Positions 17,792 to 26,400 are shown, counted from the first letter of the stretch. The stretch is DNA of 64,000 nt from Gemella haemolysans ATCC 10379 (GCF_000173915.1 NZ_ACDZ02000014.1:434001-498000); one strand, 5' to 3'. The notes: generated from the sequence alone by a model not told the origin. Numbers and translations are program-made.

Positions 17792-18826
17792 TTAATGTTT
17801 ATGTTCTTTTTCGTGATCGTGATCATGATCTTTGTCATCATGAGAATGACTGTGAGAGTGCCCTTCGTGTTCGTGATCATGTGAATGACCTTCAGAAGCG
17901 CCTTCTACGTGATAAGCTTTTTCACCAGAACCACCATTTAGAATTTCTTCTAATTTATTATATTGATCTAACATCCATTCGATGTAAGTTTTTCCTTCTG
18001 GTTGTGTTTCTGTTACATTAAGAACAGGTACTTTGTTTTGTTCAGCTAGAGTAATTAAACCTTCGATAGTTTTGTTAGTTGTTTGAACGTTGTTGATGAT
18101 TAATGAAATCTGTTTAGATTTGATTTGCTCTTGAATAGCTTTTAAATCTTGTGGTGCAGGATCATTTCCTTCTTCAGTTGCTTGAGCTAGTTTTTTAACT
18201 TGATCTGTTGTTTTTAGTCCAAGAGATTCAACTGCATATTCGAAAACAGGTTCTGTTGTAAGTACTGATTTACCATTTGCTTTATCTTTTAGTGAATTAA
18301 TTTTATCAGTAATTTTTGAAAGTTCTTTTTTGTAGTTATCTCTATTTTTTTCATAGAAAACTTTATTGACAGAATCTTTTTCAGATAAGACTTTAGTAAG
18401 TTCGTCTGCAACTTTACTCATTACTTCTGGGTTGTACCAAATGTGTTCGTTATCTCCATCTTTAAGTCCTAGTAGTTTAGCGCCGTCAATTTTTTTGATA
18501 TCTTTACTATTAGCAGTAAGTTTTTCGAACCAAGAATCGTATCCACCACCGTTAAGAATTGCGATGTTAGAATCAGCAACAGTTTTAGCATCTTGAGCAG
18601 TTGGTTCAAAATCATGTGGATCTACTGAAGTAGAAGTTATAATAGAAGAAACGTCTGCTTTATCTCCTGCTATACTCTTAGCAACTTCTGCATAAAAGTT
18701 TACAGAAGTAACGATTTTTGTTTTACTTCCAGAGTTTGAAGCTCCAGAATTAGTTTTGCTTGAACATCCGACTAAAAGTAGGGCGAATGCAGCAACAATT
18801 GAAATTATTTTTAAAAATTTATTCAT
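17792..18826 (-). CDS. znuA: Zinc-binding lipoprotein of ABC transporter (ZnuA/AdcA type)
   Basis: Cluster A-I solute-binding protein that captures zinc outside the membrane. The 344-residue product starts with a lipoprotein signal (LLLVGCSS, Cys21). Expected metal ligands are His72 (STSVDPHDFEPT), a His in DNEHIWYNP, and further positions in the C lobe. Instead of the His-rich loop usually found in the middle, the His/Asp-rich stretch lies at the extreme C terminus (about residues 310-344, many His in GHSH, HDH and HEH units). It lacks the C-terminal ZinT domain of streptococcal AdcA. Transcription is from a promoter carrying a Zur box. Confidence 0.93.
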   Translation of the reverse strand: MNKFLKIISIVAAFALLLVGCSSKTNSGASNSGSKTKIVTSVNFYAEVAKSIAGDKADVSSIITSTSVDPHDFEPTAQDAKTVADSNIAILNGGGYDSWFEKLTANSKDIKKIDGAKLLGLKDGDNEHIWYNPEVMSKVADELTKVLSEKDSVNKVFYEKNRDNYKKELSKITDKINSLKDKANGKSVLTTEPVFEYAVESLGLKTTDQVKKLAQATEEGNDPAPQDLKAIQEQIKSKQISLIINNVQTTNKTIEGLITLAEQNKVPVLNVTETQPEGKTYIEWMLDQYNKLEEILNGGSGEKAYHVEGASEGHSHDHEHEGHSHSHSHDDKDHDHDHEKEHKH

Positions 18827-18846
18827 TTGTAATACTCCTCCGTTAT

Positions 18847-18861
18847 TCGTAATAATTACGT
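18847..18861. promoter_or_regulatory. Zur box (zinc operator) of znuA
   Basis: TCGTAATAATTACGT is a 7-1-7 palindrome that matches 14 of 15 bases of the Bacillus Zur consensus (TCGTAATNATTACGA). It lies just downstream of the predicted znuA transcription start, where a bound Zur repressor would block initiation. This supports zinc as the cargo of the transporter. Confidence 0.85.
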
Positions 18862-18869
18862 TCTAATAA

Positions 18870-18898
18870 ATTATAATACTACTTTATAAAAAAATCAA
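18870..18898 (-). promoter_or_regulatory. Promoter of znuA
   Basis: On the minus strand TTGATT (18898-18893), 17-base spacer, TATAAT (18875-18870). The start point would fall within a few bases of the Zur box. The remaining stretch up to the rpsB promoter is AT-rich without a recognisable gene. Confidence 0.8.
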
Positions 18899-19038
18899 GT
18901 TCTTAAACGAAATAATTTTGATTAATGTAAAAAATTTACATTTGTTTTCATAATACATAAAAATAAAAAGTAATAAAAAATAAATAAAATAGTTATTAAT
19001 ATAGAAGATAATTATTGCTGTAAAATTTATTAAAATAC

Positions 19039-19067
19039 TTGATTTTTAGTTGGTAATGCTATATAAT
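19039..19067 (+). promoter_or_regulatory. Promoter of rpsB-tsf
   Basis: TTGATT (19039-19044), 17-base spacer, TATAAT (19062-19067). The transcript would have a leader of about 115 bases. Confidence 0.75.
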
Positions 19068-19105
19068 TAATAAAGTTGAGTAAAAATCAACAAAAATATA
19101 ACACA

Positions 19106-19162
19106 CGACATTTGAGTAGCTGCTCGGTGCATTTATGTTTGCAGTAAGCTTAGAGAATGTCG
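19106..19162 (+). promoter_or_regulatory. Structured leader of rpsB (probable ribosomal protein S2 autoregulatory element)
   Basis: CGACATT (19106-19112) pairs with AATGTCG (19156-19162), closing a 43-base internal domain containing GTAGCTGCTCGGTGC and GTTTGCAGTAAGC. The region is less AT-rich than its surroundings, as structured RNA tends to be, and lies directly upstream of two purine-rich ribosome-binding sites. Leaders with such closing stems in front of ribosomal protein genes usually mediate feedback by the encoded protein; here that is inference. Confidence 0.6.
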
Positions 19163-19190
19163 GAGGAAAAAACCAAGGAGGAAAATAACT

Positions 19191-19925
19191 ATGGCAGTTA
19201 TTTCAATGAAACAATTATTAGAAGCTGGTGTACACTTCGGTCACCAAACAAGAAGATGGAACCCTAAAATGGATAAATACATCTTCACAGAAAGAAACGG
19301 TATCTACATTATCGACTTACAAAAAACAGTTAAGAAAGTTGATGAAGCATACGAATTCGTAAAATCAGTTGCTGATCAAGGCGGAAAAATGTTATTCGTA
19401 GGTACTAAAAAACAAGCACAAGATGCAATTAAAGAAGAAGCTGAAAGAAGTGGTCAATACTACATCAATCACCGTTGGTTAGGTGGAACTTTAACTAACT
19501 ACAAAACTATTAAAGGGCGTATTGACAGAATCACTGAAATCGAAAAAATGGAAGCTGATGGAGTATTCGAAGTACTACCTAAAAAAGAAGTTATCGAATT
19601 AAGAAAAGAATACGATAAATTAGTTAAATTCTTAGGTGGAATTCGTGAAATGAAAGGTATGCCAGATGCAATCTTCGTAGTAGATCCTAAGAAAGAGCAC
19701 AACGCAATTGCTGAAGCTAAAAAATTAGGAATCCCTGTAGTAGGTATCGTAGATACAAACTGTGATCCAGATGATGTTGATTACGTAATCCCTGCAAACG
19801 ATGATGCTATCCGTGCAGTTAAATTATTAACAGCTAAAATGGCAGACGCTTTTGTAGCTTACAATGAAGGTAACATCGAAGAAACTGAAGAAGTTTCTGA
19901 AGAAGTAGAAGCAACTGAAGAATAA
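19191..19925 (+). CDS. rpsB: 30S ribosomal protein S2
   Basis: Ribosomal protein of the small subunit, 244 residues. The family signature runs from residue 1 ([26 protein letters not shown]) through [22 protein letters not shown] and [13 protein letters not shown]. The C terminus is an acidic tail ([15 protein letters not shown]). AAGGAGG lies 7 bases before the ATG. Codon choice is strongly biased, as expected for a highly expressed gene. Followed by tsf in the universal rpsB-tsf pair. Confidence 0.98.
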   Translation: MAVISMKQLLEAGVHFGHQTRRWNPKMDKYIFTERNGIYIIDLQKTVKKVDEAYEFVKSVADQGGKMLFVGTKKQAQDAIKEEAERSGQYYINHRWLGGTLTNYKTIKGRIDRITEIEKMEADGVFEVLPKKEVIELRKEYDKLVKFLGGIREMKGMPDAIFVVDPKKEHNAIAEAKKLGIPVVGIVDTNCDPDDVDYVIPANDDAIRAVKLLTAKMADAFVAYNEGNIEETEEVSEEVEATEE

Positions 19926-19982
19926 TTTTAGATTATAAAACAAATAAAAAAATTAATAATAAAATAACGGAGGCAAATCAAA

Positions 19983-20870
19983 ATGGCACAAATTACAGCT
20001 AGTTTGGTAAAAGAATTAAGAGAACGTACTGGTGCTGGTATGATGGACTGTAAAAAAGCACTAACTCAAACTGATGGAGATATCGATGCAGCAATCGACT
20101 ACCTAAGAGAAAATGGTATCGCTAAAGCAGCTAAAAAAGCTGACAGAATCGCTGCAGAAGGTCTTTCTTACATCGAGGTTAAAGGTAACAAAGCTGTTAT
20201 CTTAGAAATCAACTCAGAAACTGACTTCGTTGCTAAAAACGAAAAATTCGTTGCTTTAGTAAAAAATGTTGCAGAAGCTATCTTAGCAGCTGAACCAGCA
20301 ACTTTAGAAGAAGCTCTTCAAGTAGAAGCTCAAGGTGGAACTGTTGAAGCAGTAATTAACGAAGGTATTGCTACAATTGGTGAAAAACTTTCACTAAGAA
20401 GATTTGAAGTTGTAACTAAATCTGACGCTGATGCATTCGGTGCATACTCTCACATGGGAGGAAGAATTGGTGTTCTTACTCTTGTTGAAGGAAGCACTGA
20501 CGAAGAAGCAGCTAAAGATGTTGCAATGCACATCGCTGCTTTAGCTCCTAAATACTTAGACGAAAGCGAAGTACCAGCTGATGTACTTGAGCACGAGAAA
20601 AAAGTATTAACTGAGCAAGCATTAAACGAAGGAAAACCTGCTAACATCGTTGAAAAAATGATCGTTGGTAGAATTAACAAATTCTTAGAAGAAATCACAG
20701 TTGTTAATCAAAAATTCGTTAAAGACGATAGTTTCACTGTTGAAAAATTCTTAGCATCAAAAGGTGGAAAACTTGCTAAATTCGTACGTTACGAAGTTGG
20801 TGAAGGTATCGAGAAAAAAGAAGATAACTTTGCTGAAGAAGTAATGAGCCAAGTTAACGCTAGCAAATAA
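19983..20870 (+). CDS. tsf: Translation elongation factor Ts
   Basis: Nucleotide exchange factor for EF-Tu. The 295-residue protein begins with the UBA-like domain ([20 protein letters not shown]), has the core with [13 protein letters not shown] (residues about 78-90), and ends with the coiled region and C-terminal module. Positions and length are typical. It is 57 bases after rpsB and ends the transcript at a strong terminator. Confidence 0.98.
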   Translation: MAQITASLVKELRERTGAGMMDCKKALTQTDGDIDAAIDYLRENGIAKAAKKADRIAAEGLSYIEVKGNKAVILEINSETDFVAKNEKFVALVKNVAEAILAAEPATLEEALQVEAQGGTVEAVINEGIATIGEKLSLRRFEVVTKSDADAFGAYSHMGGRIGVLTLVEGSTDEEAAKDVAMHIAALAPKYLDESEVPADVLEHEKKVLTEQALNEGKPANIVEKMIVGRINKFLEEITVVNQKFVKDDSFTVEKFLASKGGKLAKFVRYEVGEGIEKKEDNFAEEVMSQVNASK

Positions 20871-20907
20871 TAATTCTCTATTTAATATATTTTATTAAAA
20901 GAGGTTA

Positions 20908-20935
20908 AGCACACACTTCTTGTGTGTGCTTTTTT
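20908..20935 (+). terminator. Terminator of rpsB-tsf
   Basis: AGCACACAC (20908-20916) pairs with GTGTGTGCT (20922-20930) around TTCTT, followed by TTTTT. Confidence 0.93.
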
Positions 20936-20989
20936 AAAAAATTAGTATAGTAGAAACAATAATGTCTGTAATTTATTAGGAGGATAGAA

Positions 20990-21703
20990 ATGGCTACTAA
21001 ATATAAAAGAGTTTTATATAAGTTAAGTGGTGAAGCACTAGCAGGTGGAAAAGGATTCGGTATTGATTCTGAAGTTGTTACAAAAATAACTTCTCAAATC
21101 GTAGAGGTAGTAAAACAAGGGGTAGAAGTTGCTATCGTTGTTGGTGGAGGAAATATCTGGCGTGGAAAAACTGGTGAAGAACTAGGAATGGAACGTGCTA
21201 CGGCTGACTCAATGGGTATGTTAGCTACAGTTATGAACTCATTAGCATTACAAGATGCTTTAGAACAAAAAGGTGTGGATACACGTGTATTAACATCAGT
21301 TGAAATGAAAGAAATGGCTGAGCCATACATTAGAAGACGTGCAATAAGACACTTAGAAAAAGGTCGTGTTGCTATATTTGCAGCTGGAATTGGAAATCCA
21401 TATTTCTCAACAGATACAACAGCAGCATTACGTGCTAAAGAAATCGGTGCTGAAGCTATCTTAATGGGAAAAAATGGTGTTGATGGAGTTTACTCTGCTG
21501 ATCCAAAACTTGACAGTACAGCAACTAAATATGATAAGTTATCATACATGGATATTATGAACAAAGGGTTAACAATAATGGATTCTACAGCAATTACATT
21601 CTGTATGGATAATCACCTGCCAATTATTGTCTTTTCAATAGATGATGCAGAAAATATTGTTAAAGTTGTTTCTGATTCTAATCTAGGAACAACAATTGAA
21701 TAA
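20990..21703 (+). CDS. pyrH: UMP kinase
   Basis: Hexameric amino-acid-kinase-fold enzyme that phosphorylates UMP to UDP. The 237-residue protein has the conserved KLSGEALAG start, [38 protein letters not shown] and the NGVDGVY segment. It is followed 24 bases later by frr, the usual pyrH-frr order after tsf, but a terminator separates it from tsf. The AGGAGG ribosome-binding site is 7 bases away. Confidence 0.97.
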   Translation: MATKYKRVLYKLSGEALAGGKGFGIDSEVVTKITSQIVEVVKQGVEVAIVVGGGNIWRGKTGEELGMERATADSMGMLATVMNSLALQDALEQKGVDTRVLTSVEMKEMAEPYIRRRAIRHLEKGRVAIFAAGIGNPYFSTDTTAALRAKEIGAEAILMGKNGVDGVYSADPKLDSTATKYDKLSYMDIMNKGLTIMDSTAITFCMDNHLPIIVFSIDDAENIVKVVSDSNLGTTIE

Positions 21704-21727
21704 AATTTATATTAGGAGTTTACAATT

Positions 21728-22285
21728 ATGCCTGAACAAATAATGAATAATTTAAACGAAAGAATGGAAAAAGCGATTGCTAGTTTACGTCGTGAATTAG
21801 CATCTATTAGAGCTGGTAAGGCTAGTGCAGCTGTTTTAGATAGATTAACAGTTGATTACTATGGTGTACCAACTCCGATTAATCAAGTTGCAGGGGTTTC
21901 TGTACCAGAACCTAAAATGCTTGTAATTTCTCCATACGAAAAAACTTTATTAGGAGATATTGAAAAAGCTATTCAAGCATCAGATTTAGGATTAAATCCA
22001 GCTAATGATGGAACAGTGATTCGTATCGTATTCCCAGCTTTAACTGAGGAACGTCGTAAAGAACTTGCTAAATTAGTAGGTAAAGAATCTGAAGGTGCTA
22101 AAGTTGCTGTACGTAATGTTCGTCGTGATGCAATGGATGCTATGAAAAAATTAGAAAAATCTTCTCAAATTACTGAAGACGATTTAAAAGGATATTCTGA
22201 TGATATTCAAAAAGTAACTGATAAATTTGTTGCTGAAATCGACAAAGTTACTAAAGAAAAACAAGAAGAGTTAATGAGTGTATAA
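21728..22285 (+). CDS. frr: Ribosome recycling factor
   Basis: RRF splits post-termination ribosomes together with EF-G. The 185-residue protein shows the standard three-helix bundle and hinge domain: [34 protein letters not shown] and the C-terminal helix [22 protein letters not shown]. Separated from pyrH by 24 bases and from the next small gene by 4. Confidence 0.98.
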   Translation: MPEQIMNNLNERMEKAIASLRRELASIRAGKASAAVLDRLTVDYYGVPTPINQVAGVSVPEPKMLVISPYEKTLLGDIEKAIQASDLGLNPANDGTVIRIVFPALTEERRKELAKLVGKESEGAKVAVRNVRRDAMDAMKKLEKSSQITEDDLKGYSDDIQKVTDKFVAEIDKVTKEKQEELMSV

Positions 22286-22289
22286 TAAT

Positions 22290-22499
22290 ATGGAAATGAA
22301 TGAAGTTATTGCTAAAATTAATTCACTTAATGCTACAAAAAGAGAGCGTGAATTAACTACTGAGGAATCAGAAGAATTAGCTAAATATAGACAATTATAT
22401 TTACAAAATTTTAAAGCTAATATGAGAAACATATTAGATAATACTAAAGTAATTAATGAAAATGGAGAAGATATAACTCCTAAGAAGAAAGGAAATTAA
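22290..22499 (+). CDS. DUF896 (YnzC family) small protein
   Basis: A 69-residue protein of the YnzC/DUF896 family, which folds as a helical hairpin and is of unknown function. The core pattern [37 protein letters not shown] is typical (listed here only in part: [10 protein letters not shown] and YRQLYLQNF). The ATG at 22290 follows frr by 4 bases; there is no strong ribosome-binding site, so translation is probably coupled to frr. A second ATG lies two codons further on. Confidence 0.85.
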   Translation: MEMNEVIAKINSLNATKRERELTTEESEELAKYRQLYLQNFKANMRNILDNTKVINENGEDITPKKKGN

Positions 22500-22501
22500 C
22501 A

Positions 22502-22747
22502 ATGAGTGAAACTGCAGTTACAATTTTAGTTGGAGCAATTTGTTTACTTATCGGTGTTGTTGGAGGTTTCTATCTAGCAAGACGTAATTTCATGAACTAC
22601 ATGGAAAAAAATCCTCAAATTAACGAAGATATGGTTATGAGTATGATGAGTCAAATGGGACAAAAGCCATCTCGTAAAAAAATCAATCAAGTTATGAGCA
22701 ACATGCAAAAAGCGCAAAAACAAGCTCAAAAACAAATGAAAAAATAA
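22502..22747 (+). CDS. UPF0154 (YneF family) small membrane protein
   Basis: An 81-residue protein with one N-terminal membrane helix (about residues 5-25, [19 protein letters not shown]) followed by the family motif [22 protein letters not shown] (given in part: [13 protein letters not shown]) and a basic Gln/Lys-rich tail. It belongs to the YneF/UPF0154 family, widespread in Bacilli, with no established function. It starts 2 bases after the DUF896 gene behind AAGAAAGGA. Confidence 0.88.
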   Translation: MSETAVTILVGAICLLIGVVGGFYLARRNFMNYMEKNPQINEDMVMSMMSQMGQKPSRKKINQVMSNMQKAQKQAQKQMKK

Positions 22748-22755
22748 TAATAAGA

Positions 22756-22792
22756 AACAGATGTGTAATAATTTTGCACATCTGTTTTTTTT
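22756..22792 (+). terminator. Terminator after the yneF-like gene
   Basis: AACAGATGTG (22756-22765) pairs with CACATCTGTT (22777-22786), followed by a T8 tract. The IS element begins right behind it. Confidence 0.9.
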
Positions 22793-22878
22793 AAAGGCTT
22801 TAGCCAGTTGAGGAGGCAAAGTCTCCGAAACAAAAAACCACCCGCTATGCGGGTGCGAGATAAGAGTTAAACAATTGA

Positions 22879-22942
22879 AAAATCATCCTTTCTTGATAAA
22901 ATAAGAGTAGTTCAAGCTCTAAAATAAAGAAAGGATGATTTT
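22879..22942 (+). promoter_or_regulatory. Inverted repeat sequestering the tnpA ribosome-binding site
   Basis: AAAATCATCCTTTCTT (22879-22894) and AAGAAAGGATGATTTT (22927-22942) are perfectly complementary over 16 bases with a 32-base loop. The right arm contains the AAGAAAGG ribosome-binding site and an ATG at 22935, and ends 4 bases before the ATG at 22947. In the transcript this would hide the translation start, as described for IS200 mRNA. Confidence 0.85.
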
Positions 22943-22946
22943 AATT

Positions 22947-23411
22947 ATGGCAAATAAACATAATAGTTTATCGCATACAAAGTGGTTATGTAAATACCAT
23001 ATTGTATTTACACCTAAGTATAGACGAAAAATAGAATTTAATCAATACAAACGAGATATAGTAGATATAATAAAAAGGTTATGTAAGTATAAAGGAGTAG
23101 AAATAATAGAAGGACATATAATGCCAGATCATATACATTTGCTATTATCAATACCACCAAAATATAGTGTATCAAGTTTTATGGGATATCTGAAAGGGAA
23201 AAGTTCATTAATGATATTTGATATGCATTCAAACTTGAAATACAGATACGGAAATAGAAAGTTTTGGGCAGAAGGATACTATGTAAGTACTGTAGGATTG
23301 AATGAAAGTACAATAAGAAAATATATCAGAGAACAAGAATCGCATGACATTGCGATAGACAAACTGACAACAAAAGAATATACAAATCCATTTGGAAATA
23401 AGAAAAAATAG
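22947..23411 (+). CDS. tnpA: IS200/IS605 family Y1 transposase TnpA
   Basis: HUH single-strand transposase of 154 residues, full length for the family. The metal-binding HUH motif is His62-Ile-His64 (MPDHIHLLLSIPP), and the nucleophile is Tyr126 (STIRKYIREQE). The N terminus SLSHTKWLCKYHIVFTPKYRRK is typical. I used the ATG at 22947; the ATG at 22935 is in frame and would add four residues. All catalytic residues are present, so the enzyme may be active, but expression is probably kept low by the sequestering hairpin upstream. Confidence 0.95.
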   Translation: MANKHNSLSHTKWLCKYHIVFTPKYRRKIEFNQYKRDIVDIIKRLCKYKGVEIIEGHIMPDHIHLLLSIPPKYSVSSFMGYLKGKSSLMIFDMHSNLKYRYGNRKFWAEGYYVSTVGLNESTIRKYIREQESHDIAIDKLTTKEYTNPFGNKKK

Positions 23412-23412
23412 A

Positions 23413-23545
23413 TAAACCCGTTTAACGGGTATCGGGCGTTAAAATACAATAGGGCTTGAACGAATGTGAAAGCCAGCGCCTTGAGGTGCGTGTTAGTAAC
23501 AAAGGGTTATACCCGAAGAGAAAACCACCCCTTTTCAGGGGTGGT
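23413..23545 (+). other. Structured segment 3' of tnpA, candidate element-encoded RNA
   Basis: Several possible stems follow one another: ACCCGTT-T-AACGGGT (23416-23430), GGCTT ... AAGCC (23453-23474), GCGCC-TTGA-GGTGC (23476-23489, one G-U pair), GGGT-TAT-ACCC (23504-23514), then the right-end hairpin (23524-23545). The 130 bases are richer in G and C than the surroundings. A short open frame on the plus strand here looks fortuitous. Confidence 0.5.
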
Positions 23546-23568
23546 CATTATTTATTGTATAAAATTTA

Positions 23569-24417
23569 TTATATAAAATCTTTTTCAATTGACGATTTAA
23601 TTTCTAAAGTATTTCCTGTAACAGGGTGTTGGAAATTTACTTTAAGTGCTCCTAAATACATTTTATCGTATTTATAGCCATCTTTTGAATATAATTTATC
23701 CCCAATTATTGAGACTCCTATAGAAGCTAAATGTACTCTTATTTGATGGGTTCTACCTGTTTCAAGTGAGATAAGAACTGAAAATCTATTTTGATCTAAC
23801 TTACTGCACTCAAGTATATTAGTAATAGCATTCTTCCCGTTTCTTGTCACTGCCATTTTGTTTTTTTCTTTACTATCTCTTCCTATATTAGTATTAATAG
23901 TTTGTGGTTTAATATTGTTTTTTATTAATGCTGTATAGTAACGTTTAATTGCTCTTTGTTCAAGCATTTGATCTAGCTTAGCTTTGATTAAAGGAGTTTT
24001 TGCTAGAATCACTAGACCGCAAGTATCTATATCAAGTCTGTGAATAGGTTCAAGATAGCTATAGTCCGCTATTAAATAGTTAACTAGCGTATCATTTTCA
24101 GTTTCTATGTCATTAGGATGAGTTTTTATACCGAATGGTTTTGATACGACAAGAATATAATCATCCTCGTATTCTTTTTTTATTCTAGCGGCTGTATTTG
24201 ATAAGTACTTAGATGTTGCTAGAACTATATTTAATTCTAGTGAATCATTTGTAGATAAACTTGATGTTAAATCTGCTTCTTTCCCATTAATTTTAATTGT
24301 TTGTTTATCATGATGACTTTGCATTCTAATAGTATGTATATTTTTTTTTGACACTTTTAAAAATTGACTTAAATAAACCTCAACTGATTGAAAGGGTTGT
24401 AGTATTTTAAATTTCAT
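23569..24417 (-). CDS. RluA-family 23S rRNA pseudouridine synthase
   Basis: Pseudouridine synthase of 282 residues. The catalytic motif HRLDIDTCGLVILAK contains the Asp nucleophile; TGRTHQIRVHLASIGVSIIGD further on is the second family motif. The first 70 residues resemble a divergent S4-like RNA-binding domain (QFLKVSKKNIHTIRMQSHH). RluA-type enzymes modify 23S rRNA and sometimes tRNA; which uridine is modified cannot be told, since RluD, RluC and YjbO/YlyB-type paralogues look alike at this level. It faces the IS element and has no operon partner. Confidence 0.9.
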   Translation of the reverse strand: MKFKILQPFQSVEVYLSQFLKVSKKNIHTIRMQSHHDKQTIKINGKEADLTSSLSTNDSLELNIVLATSKYLSNTAARIKKEYEDDYILVVSKPFGIKTHPNDIETENDTLVNYLIADYSYLEPIHRLDIDTCGLVILAKTPLIKAKLDQMLEQRAIKRYYTALIKNNIKPQTINTNIGRDSKEKNKMAVTRNGKNAITNILECSKLDQNRFSVLISLETGRTHQIRVHLASIGVSIIGDKLYSKDGYKYDKMYLGALKVNFQHPVTGNTLEIKSSIEKDFI

Positions 24418-24553
24418 TATGGTACCTTGATTTCTTTCTTATATTAATATTACCATTATATACTAAAACATTAAGATAATAAAGAATATTAGGCTTTATT
24501 TAAAAAAATTATAATTATTAAAAAGTTGAAAAATAATGTAATTTTAACTTGAT

Positions 24554-24582
24554 TTTAACTTAAAAATATAGTATCATATAAT
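24554..24582 (+). promoter_or_regulatory. Probable promoter of the regulator-potABCD operon
   Basis: TTTAAC (24554-24559), 17-base spacer, TATAAT (24577-24582). The leader of about 165 bases contains the two operator-like repeats described next. The rest of 24418-24753 is AT-rich and holds repeated GTTAA/TTAAC words. Confidence 0.5.
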
Positions 24583-24609
24583 TTGTGATTTAACAAGACT
24601 AAACATATA

Positions 24610-24657
24610 GTTTACTAATGTTAAACTTAAATGACGATAAGTTTACTAATGGTAAAC
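24610..24657 (+). promoter_or_regulatory. Two operator-like repeats in the pot leader
   Basis: GTTTACTAATGTTAAAC (24610-24626) and GTTTACTAATGGTAAAC (24641-24657) differ at one base and are each near-palindromic (GTTTA ... TAAAC). Their starts are 31 bp apart, close to three helical turns, so two dimers could bind on the same DNA face. The adjacent XRE-family regulator is the obvious candidate binder. Confidence 0.75.
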
Positions 24658-24752
24658 AATAATAACGTTAAGTTAGATAATAATAAACAAAATTAACTAA
24701 AAGTTATGTATTGTTAAACAAATTAACTTATTAACTATAGAAAGGAGAAGTT

Positions 24753-25298
24753 ATGTATTCTATAGGTGAAAGATTAAAGAGATTACGAATTCAAAAAAAC
24801 CTCACCCAAGAAGAGTTAGGGGAACGTACAGACCTTAGTAAAGGGTATATATCTCAAGTTGAGCGTGATTTAGCGTCACCATCAATGGAAACTTTTTTTA
24901 ATATACTCCAAGTTCTTGGATGTGCTCCTAAAGATTTCTTTGATAAGGAGAGTACTAGTCAGAAAGTATATTATTCATTAGAAGATCAGACTAGTTATGA
25001 AGAAACTGATGAAGGATATAAACTTACATGGTTGGTTCCAGAATCAAATGAGAAAGAGATGGAATCTCTTATATTAAAACTAGATAAAAATTGTAATTAT
25101 AAAACATTTGATCCTTCTGAATCAGAAACATTATGTTATGTGCTGAAGGGGAAATGCAAATTGAGATTAGGTGATGAGGAGTTTATTGCTTCTACTAATG
25201 AAAGTTTTTATTTTTTAGCTACGTCAGAACATAGAATATCAAATCCATTTGATGAAGAATGTGAAGTGTTAATTGTAGCGACTAATTCGTATTTATAA
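24753..25298 (+). CDS. XRE-cupin transcriptional regulator of the polyamine operon
   Basis: A 181-residue regulator with an N-terminal Cro/C1 helix-turn-helix ([34 protein letters not shown], shown in part: [20 protein letters not shown], residues about 17-36) and a C-terminal cupin (about 110-180, with [14 protein letters not shown]). The pair of domains is typical of sensors for small metabolites; in polyamine loci the ligand is probably a polyamine, though this is inference. It is the first gene of the operon, 10 bases before potA, and two palindromes lie in its leader, which suggests autoregulation. Confidence 0.88.
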   Translation: MYSIGERLKRLRIQKNLTQEELGERTDLSKGYISQVERDLASPSMETFFNILQVLGCAPKDFFDKESTSQKVYYSLEDQTSYEETDEGYKLTWLVPESNEKEMESLILKLDKNCNYKTFDPSESETLCYVLKGKCKLRLGDEEFIASTNESFYFLATSEHRISNPFDEECEVLIVATNSYL

Positions 25299-25308
25299 GG
25301 AGAAAATA

Positions 25309-26397
25309 ATGGCAAATATTGTTGAATTTAAAAATGTATCAATGTCTTTTGGTAATACACATGTATTAAAGAATATTGATTTAGAAATAGAAAAAGGAAA
25401 ATTCTATACATTACTAGGACCAAGTGGATGTGGTAAAAGTACAATTTTAAAATTAATTGGTGGATTTTTAAGTCCAACATCAGGTGATGTACTACTTGAT
25501 GACAAAGTAGTTAATGATCTACCTGCGAATAAGAGACATGTAAATACTGTGTTCCAGGACTATGCATTATTCCCGCATATGAATGTATTTGAAAATGTTG
25601 CTTTTGGATTGAAAATTAAAAATGAAAAGAAAGAAGTAATTAATAAGAAAGTAAAAAAAGCTCTTAAACAAGTTAACTTAGCTGGTTTTGAAAATCGTGA
25701 TATAAGCGAGATGAGTGGTGGACAAAAACAACGTGTTGCTATAGCTCGTGCAATTGTTAATGAACCTGAAATTATCCTACTAGATGAATCACTATCAGCA
25801 CTTGATTTAAAACTTCGTCAAGAGATGCAATATGAACTTCGTGAACTTCAACAACAAACAGGAATTACATTTATCTATGTAACTCACGACCAAGAGGAAG
25901 CGCTAGCGATGAGTGATTATATCTTCGTAATGAATCATGGGAAAATTGAACAAAGTGGTACACCAACTGATATTTATGATGAGCCGGTAAACCGTTTTGT
26001 TGCTGATTTCATTGGTGAATCTAATATTGTTAATGCTGTTATGTTAGATGACTATTTAGTAGAAATCTACGGTAAACAATATGAATGTGTTGATGCTGGT
26101 TTAGATAAAAATAAACGTGTAGAAGTAGTTATTCGTCCAGAGGACTTAGAGATTACAAGTGCAGATAAAGGTAAAATCAGTGTAGTAGTAGATACTCAGT
26201 TATTTAGAGGAGTTCACTATGAAATCTGTTGTTTAGATGATCAATATAATGAATGGATTGTTCATTCAACAAAACAAGCAAAACCAGGAGCAGCTGTAAG
26301 TTTAAACTTTGATCCTGAAGCAATACATATCATGGTGCCTGGAGAAACTGAAGAAGAATTTGATGCTCGTCTTGAATCATATGAAGAGGAGGAATAA
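25309..26397 (+). CDS. potA: Spermidine/putrescine ABC transporter ATPase
   Basis: ATPase of the PotABCD importer, 362 residues. Walker [10 protein letters not shown] (about 38-46), Q-loop [12 protein letters not shown], signature [14 protein letters not shown], Walker [13 protein letters not shown] and the switch His in [10 protein letters not shown] are all intact. The C-terminal third (from about 235) is the regulatory TOBE-type domain ([10 protein letters not shown]). The neighbours potB, potC and potD follow without gaps, which fixes the substrate class as polyamines. Confidence 0.95.
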   Translation: MANIVEFKNVSMSFGNTHVLKNIDLEIEKGKFYTLLGPSGCGKSTILKLIGGFLSPTSGDVLLDDKVVNDLPANKRHVNTVFQDYALFPHMNVFENVAFGLKIKNEKKEVINKKVKKALKQVNLAGFENRDISEMSGGQKQRVAIARAIVNEPEIILLDESLSALDLKLRQEMQYELRELQQQTGITFIYVTHDQEEALAMSDYIFVMNHGKIEQSGTPTDIYDEPVNRFVADFIGESNIVNAVMLDDYLVEIYGKQYECVDAGLDKNKRVEVVIRPEDLEITSADKGKISVVVDTQLFRGVHYEICCLDDQYNEWIVHSTKQAKPGAAVSLNFDPEAIHIMVPGETEEEFDARLESYEEEE

Positions 26398-26400
26398 AGA

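Larger units (their letters stand above)
22796..23556 (+). mobile_element. IS200/IS605-family insertion sequence, tnpA only (ends approximate)
   Basis: The element has no terminal inverted repeats but carries subterminal hairpins, as in the IS200/IS605 family: CACCCGC-TAT-GCGGGTG (22839-22855) at the left and ACCACCCC ... GGGGTGGT (23524-23545) at the right, both preceded by AAAACCACCC-like sequence. Further small palindromes (GGCTTTAGCC at 22796-22805; GGAG ... CTCC at 22812-22826) lie at the left edge. It contains one transposase gene, and no tnpB or IscB gene. It sits between two terminated genes and disrupts nothing visible. The exact cleavage sites cannot be fixed without an empty-site comparison. 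Confidence 0.85.

Noticed and set aside
22796-23556. IS element considered as part of a composite transposon
   Set aside because: Only one copy is present in the window and both flanks are ordinary housekeeping genes.
23456-23677. 73-codon frame overlapping the IS right end
   Set aside because: Crosses the right-end hairpin into the convergent pseudouridine synthase gene; no ribosome-binding site; arginine-rich part comes from structured DNA.
24418-24752. Searched for a small RNA or short gene in the pot leader region
   Set aside because: Only the promoter, two operators and AT-rich words were found; no start codon with a ribosome-binding site.
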